Below are positions 59,129 through 64,000 of a stretch of DNA of 64,000 bases, piece after piece (position 1 is the first letter of the stretch; every line of letters begins with the position of its first letter). The notes below the pieces were generated by a model. It was not told where the DNA came from, made no database searches, and was given only the letters and a program-made list of their open reading frames with translations. Source of the stretch: Gentiana macrophylla (taxonomy: Eukaryota > Streptophyta > Magnoliopsida > Gentianales > Gentianaceae); NCBI GenBank assembly GCA_026214975.1, contig CM047810.1:35389318-35453317 (forward strand). The letters are read 5' to 3'. The translations under genes were made by a program, and so were the position numbers.

Positions 59129-59680
59129 ATGATTCCATTCAGTCACCCAAACGATTTCATCCCTAGATTACATCCTAGAATATATTTCTCAGCGTTTCAT
59201 CATACGAACAGTTAAACAGTAACTCGTAAAGAAATCATATAAACTACTTAGATACACATTAATTAAACCAAGCAGATTCATGAATAGACGTTAAACATAT
59301 GACGTAGGTTATGGGATCCTCATAGACAAGGCTTCGCCACATCCCTAACGTCATAGCCTAGATCTACATCATCTAGCTATGAATTAACTAACTCAAACGA
59401 TAAAACGTAATTGGAAGGGATTAATTACTTAAAAGAAAAGAAACAGAAAATAAAGGCTTACATAATTGCAAACTTTTTAAATTGTCTTTGAAACCTTCAC
59501 ATTATTCTACATTGTATCAAAGTTGTATTATGAATTGTAAGATTGAAGAAAGAATGAAGGGATATGTTGGTGTCTTTTACAAATTTCGTAGCTGCTTGCT
59601 TATATAGAGGTTTTTGCCGACTTAGGGTGGTTCTAGAAGATAGGCACGACAAAAGCCCTAAACCGCCCCGAAGCTGACAC

Positions 59681-59714
59681 TCGGTCGACCGAAGCACTAG
59701 GCTCGGTCGACCGA
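59681..59714. repeat. Second pair of TCGGTCGACCGA palindromes, 22-bp spacing
   Basis: Copies at 59681-59692 and 59703-59714, with the same 22-bp start-to-start distance as the first pair but different spacer sequence. Confidence 0.9.
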
Positions 59715-60060
59715 ACCTAAACTTGGCATATTTAACACGTTTTCTTCGTTTGCCTTGTTCCCCACTGCACGCTTGCATGTTGATCCGATTAATCTCTCAT
59801 TTAATGCTCCGATTTCCTTCCTTCCTTATCTTGAGATAATTGATTGAATGACACTAATCTTCTCGATTTGTAATGATCTGTAAAATCAACATTAATCGCA
59901 CAGTAAATCGGATAAAAACGAGTAAATACCAATTTACATAATATAAATCACATAACATTAAATATTAAATATAAAAGTGTGATTTAATATAAAATGCGAT
60001 ATTAATCTCGATTTAAGGTCAATGTTGATGACTTTTACGGGTATAATTTGACCGTCATCA

Positions 60061-60075
60061 ACTACCCCCACTTAG
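60061..60075 (-). promoter_or_regulatory. Polypurine tract of the Athila-like element
   Basis: The plus strand reads ACTACCCCCACTTAG beside the LTR; the minus strand is CTAAGTGGGGGTAGT. Confidence 0.75.
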
Positions 60076-63000
60076 ACTTTGATCGTCCCCCAACAAAGCA
60101 TCAATAAGTCATTTCCCAAGACAACATTTCCCATGGTCAGTCATACTTACGCAAGAAGCTCAAGTCAACTCATACTAGTCATGCTCATAAGATATCCATT
60201 ATTCACTACTCACTATGAATCAAGTGATGTGTGCATGTGCATTTAGTTTTATATATTCGTAGCAAGATTAGAGTTTATGCCAACTTCGTAATCTCAACCT
60301 ACCAACCTCAAAGATTCATACTTCTCAAGCCTTTAAATTTTGAAGCACTAGAGCAATAAGCAAGAGCGTATCTATAGGGGTTTTGGACTTGGAGACCGAG
60401 TACTACTCAAATCCTCTTAAAGAGTTGAATATCTTCAATTCATATCTTCATATTTTTCAAATACTATAAATCTCAAGGAAGAAAACATTTTAAAGTATCC
60501 TCTATCTTAGATCAAATATAGCATTGAATATTACCACAAGCGCAATGCTACTTTGGTAATGTTACTTACAAGCCCAAGTGTTTAACATTTTGTTAAAACA
60601 CAGTGCACGCTCAAGCTTATTACTCCGCTTTTGTTGGTAAGAATATAAGAATACCTCAATGAGATAGATATTGACACTAGGTAGGCATAACCAATCATCT
60701 ATGCAATGTACACAATTTTTCAATTTTTTTATAAATTGCGCGGTATAACTCGATTCATTTATTGAGTAATTGAATAATAAATAACTACTACGCAACAACC
60801 AAAGATGAATATCCTTAAATTTACTTAGCATAAGTATAAAATGATCACGTACTTACGCATCTTGGTTCATTTCCTATCAATTCTTGGCTAGAACTCACAA
60901 TTCTAAAGTGTACGAGATAAATAATATGGTATTTATTCAAATTTTCAAATTTTCAATTTTTCTACCGTTTCATTCAAATTTCAATCATAACATAACATAG
61001 CTAAGTCTCCTACCCCCACTTAAACATGGCATTGTCCTCAATGACAAAAATAAATGAGAATTTAAGAAAAGACTTAGCGCCGAAACGGCTCTCAAGTAAA
61101 GGAACAATATCGGAGTAAATGTCAAAGACGTTGTGGAGAAGCAAGTGAAAACTCAGATAAGCGCACAAACTCCACGAAAACCGTTAATAACACCATGTCT
61201 ATGGAAGTGATAAAATAATGTGGCAGTAATGAGGTATAAGCACCTAAAAACAGTTTAAGCCACTTTATTTTATACAACCAATGACAAGGGAAACCAAAAA
61301 GAAAAATACTAAATAGAAAGAAAAATAAACAAGCTACTAAAGATGGTGGTCTTCATCTACAACCTCCACCGCCTAAATATTCTTAAAACCGGGTGGAGAA
61401 GACAAATATCAAAAAGCAGTACCCGACGTGGGAAAACACGAGGGTGACTCGATCGAAAAGGTATTCAATCCAGGAAAAGAGAAACTTGGTAAGGTATAAC
61501 ATATTGAACGCAACCTATTGGCTAAAGATAAAATCAAATACTTAGCGCAGACGCTTCTCGCTTGCATTGGATATCAACAACTTAGGGAGATGTAGCTACT
61601 CCTCGAAATTACTATTAACCCAATGTATCACGTAAAAATCATAACCGTCATCAACAAGGTCGGATCGGTGTGATATTTAAGAACTGAACTCATCATCTTG
61701 AAATGCCGGAATAGTCGGAAAAGTGTGAAATTTAAAGAATGATAAGTCGTATGTGATCGAACCAAAAACTCTTTGAAGTCTAGCTAGGGTCAGAGCCACA
61801 CTTACCCCAGCTACGATCATGAAAATCAAAATGATAAACATTAAAACTGAGCAATATTTCAAATTCCGCAACACAATGGTAATTTGTAAAAATGGAGGTC
61901 GAGAGTATGATGGGTTTAGAAAAGGATACACATAAGGATGAGAAGAAAAGATAAAGGGCGGGTAAGAAATTGTGTTTATGGGTGGGGTGAAAAATGGTTA
62001 AGGCATTGAGATTGGGTGGGAGAGTGAAACGGATGGAAAGAAAGAGAGGCGATGAAATAATGGTTAGAAATGTGAACTGTTGGGGCAGATTGGTGAGAGG
62101 ATAGAAGAGTTTGAAGGTGAAAAAGTGTAAAGGGAAAGATAAGGATAGTTGCAGAATGAATTGCGCACCACTTTGGATTTTCACTTGGATCACCATTCTA
62201 AAAGATTTGGAAGTTGACCAAAATTGTTCTTGTTCACACCAATCATTCTCTGTTACATTTTCAGTAATTCTCAAGCTCTCTTAATGCTTCCATCTTAAGG
62301 TTGATTGCTAAATTTCCTTTTCTTTAGCAATTTTCTGACTCTCCTAAGAAACTCTAATTCACGTGGCCTATATTGAGTAAAAAAGTTTTGCACATCCTTA
62401 GCCCAATGGCCATTGGAACACGGCAAAATAAAAAACCTCAACATATGTCACGTTACTCTTATTTGACTCAAAGAAAACAAAACCTAAAATCCTAAAAAGA
62501 AATCCTAAGGTTTTAAAAGAAGTAGTTCTGAGTTTAAAGCCCTCAGCTCGACTTTCCAAAAGTATCCTTGTCAGTTATCATTCTTGGATCGCCAGACTTT
62601 GACCCTTCGAGCATTATATGAGGTGGGCTTGTCGCTTTTGTGGATTAATACTTTTCCTTTGGTCGTGAGACCTAGGAAACGACATTTATCCATACCATTT
62701 ATCCAAAGTTCTTACCTCGGCTCTCATTTTAGGAATTAGTGAATTCTAAGAAACTCGGCTAAAATTATGGTTTTGGCCTTGACAATAAGAAACAATGAAT
62801 CAAAGTACTCGAATAAGGTCGGTTATGTAGGCAAGCCTACGCCGTCTTATTCGTTGGAACATATGTGACAGATTCAGGCCAATCCGTCAAGATTAAGCCC
62901 CGCTTAGCCTCGAAGGCTTATCGGCTATGCTAAGTCTTGTTGAACCTGCTGTAACGTTACATCACACGTGGAGGAGTTGATTGAGCGAAGCTCGGTTGAA

Positions 63001-63965
63001 CTTGCCCACCATGGTTAAACCATTTCGAACCTATGTACAAAGATTCTTCGATTTCTAAATTGTCACCCAAAGCGTAATCTCGCTTTTGTTTAAGGTGGGT
63101 TCACCGAGAAGCCATCACCATAAACATCAACGAAAGCCGAAGATTGCGTTCTTTCAAAACTCAACGCCTTCTTTAGATTGTGAATGCTTAAACTACACAA
63201 TTTGTTGCTCCCATGGCCGGTAGGCAATCTCATGCATAGGACAAAGATATTTTAACAGTAACTACGAGGAACTCTTTATTCACTCGCCTTCCTTTGAACG
63301 ACTACATGCTTCCCTACACCTCTGGGAGATGAGACAGATTTGGGGCGTAACCTCCGGCACTAATAGAATTAATCTTACAAACTAACTCCGGGCTAAGATT
63401 CATACTAAGGTTCATGTATAGGCTAACTTATGCTCAAAAAACCACAAGGTAGTAAAACATAAGCAAAAAAAAGGTAGTACCTTGCCTTCAACATTGTACC
63501 ACGAAGAATTTAAGCCTTAAAAATTTTTCGGAGCCATCTTGGTGCTTTAAAGGTATTGCTTCCATTGCTTTTCCCATTGTAGATTCGTAGCTCCACATGT
63601 TGTTGGGTTATTTTCTCGGCGCCCTTGAAAATTATCGACTTGGATTATTGTTTCTCTGGTTTCGCAAATGTAAGAAAACAAAAAAACAAACAAGCCATAG
63701 ATCGATTTTAACATGGTTTCCCATGCTACTATCGGACTCTACGGATTAAACATACGGAGATAAATGTACACGCCAAGTCCCGAAAAATTGAACCAGGCTC
63801 ACCGGGCAAATGAAGCGATCTTCTTGGGAGCGAAACCAATGCTCCAGATTCGGAATTTTTACACAGAGCGCATAAACGAGAGGGACTCAAAAGGTAAAAA
63901 CTGACTCTAAAACAGAAAACTTGACATGAATAAGAAAATTATATATATATAAAATTGACCGTTGG
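60076..63965 (-). other. Interior of the Athila-like element, no supported gene
   Basis: Frames on the minus strand at 61780-62274 and 60562-60831 have no retroelement motifs. The CATTGAGGACAATG signature at about 61036-61023 is the only landmark. The remainder is noncoding or too decayed to read. Confidence 0.6.
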
Positions 63966-63966
63966 T

Positions 63967-63987
63967 TCCCCGGCAACGGCGCCAAAA
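63967..63987 (-). promoter_or_regulatory. Primer-binding site complementary to tRNA-Asp
   Basis: The plus strand reads TCCCCGGCAACGGCGCCA, the same as the 3' end of plant tRNA-Asp with CCA, so the minus strand can bind that tRNA. Confidence 0.88.
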
Positions 63988-63990
63988 ACT

Positions 63991-64000
63991 TGATTGCGGT
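63991..64000 (-). repeat. First 10 bases of the right LTR of the Athila-like element
   Basis: TGATTGCGGT is identical to 58280-58289. The LTR continues outside the window. Confidence 0.8.

Larger units (their letters stand above)
58280..60060 (-). repeat. Left LTR (3' LTR) of the Athila-like element
   Basis: 1,781 bp from TGATTGCGGTCTGATCAAG to GACCGTCATCA. It contains four copies of the palindrome TCGGTCGACCGA in two pairs. The first 10 bases are repeated at 63991. Confidence 0.85.
58280..64000 (-). mobile_element. Athila-like Ty3/gypsy element without coding genes, right end outside window
   Basis: A direct repeat of the terminal sequence TGATTGCGGT at 58280 and at 63991 marks two LTRs. 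The minus strand next to the right LTR reads TTTTTGGCGCCGTTGCCGGG, a primer site complementary to the tRNA-Asp 3' end, typical of Athila. The minus strand before the left LTR has a GTGGGGGTAGT purine tract. Inside, near 61040-61010, the minus strand reads CATTGAGGACAATGCC then TTTAAGTGGGGG, a signature I associate with the region after pol in Athila-type elements. No gag or pol domain was found in the 3.9-kb interior, so it is a non-autonomous or deleted copy. GCATC (58275-58279) should recur after its right LTR. Confidence 0.85.

Noticed and set aside
61780..62274. 164-residue open frame on the minus strand in the Athila-like element
   Set aside because: Low complexity with Phe/Leu/Ser-rich runs and no gag, pol or envelope motif.

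Overview
The window is nuclear DNA of a flowering plant, most likely a eudicot. The evidence is a 17-exon plant enolase gene with short GT-AG introns, an intronless chloroplast-type peroxiredoxin gene, long AT-rich stretches, and a dense load of plant-type transposons (MULE, Ty1/copia, Ty3/gypsy Tat and Athila types, SINE, MITE). Decayed mitochondrial and chloroplast DNA pieces also show a nuclear context. I could not identify the species.

Layout. 1-5.4 kb: a decayed Ulp1-like protease (+) convergent with a decayed MULE transposase (-), linked by a recurring decamer. 5.7-7.4 kb: an imperfect tandem duplication and a dead copia integrase. 7.87-14.39 kb: a complete non-autonomous LTR element without protein genes, filled with tandem repeats. 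15.83-16.51 kb: plastid type II peroxiredoxin. 18.2-20.4 kb: a retroposed sequence with a 17-bp target duplication, a SINE, and an internally deleted copia element. 22.2-23.3 kb: a mitochondrial atp1 fragment fused to a chloroplast 16S rRNA fragment, then a gypsy pol scrap. 24.6-29.1 kb: enolase. 31.1-31.6 kb: copia protease fragment. 33.6-34.5 kb: a small secreted-protein gene (-), probably frameshifted. 35.0-38.55 kb: a probable 3.5-kb solo LTR carrying a MITE.

38.7 kb to the end is a nest of LTR retrotransposons. A copia element (5' LTR, PBS, gag) is cut at 39,678 by a Tat-lineage Ty3/gypsy element on the minus strand (3' LTR, antisense ORF with introns, 77-bp repeats, integrase, dual RNase H, RT). 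That element is cut inside RT at 46,571 by a Sirevirus-like copia element (5' LTR, PBS, gag-pol, long extra ORF region). The Sirevirus is in turn cut at 58,279 by an Athila-like element whose second LTR begins 10 bases before the window ends. Every element in the nest is seen only from its left side, so the right halves should follow in reverse order beyond the window.

Only enolase and the peroxiredoxin look like intact host genes. Most transposon ORFs carry stop codons or frameshifts, and many stops fit C-to-T or G-to-A changes, as expected for methylated, silenced DNA. The most interesting items are the antisense ORF of the Tat element with two frame-preserving introns, the matching termini of that element and the protein-less 6.5-kb element, the fused organelle DNA, and the regularly spaced palindromes in the Athila-like LTR.
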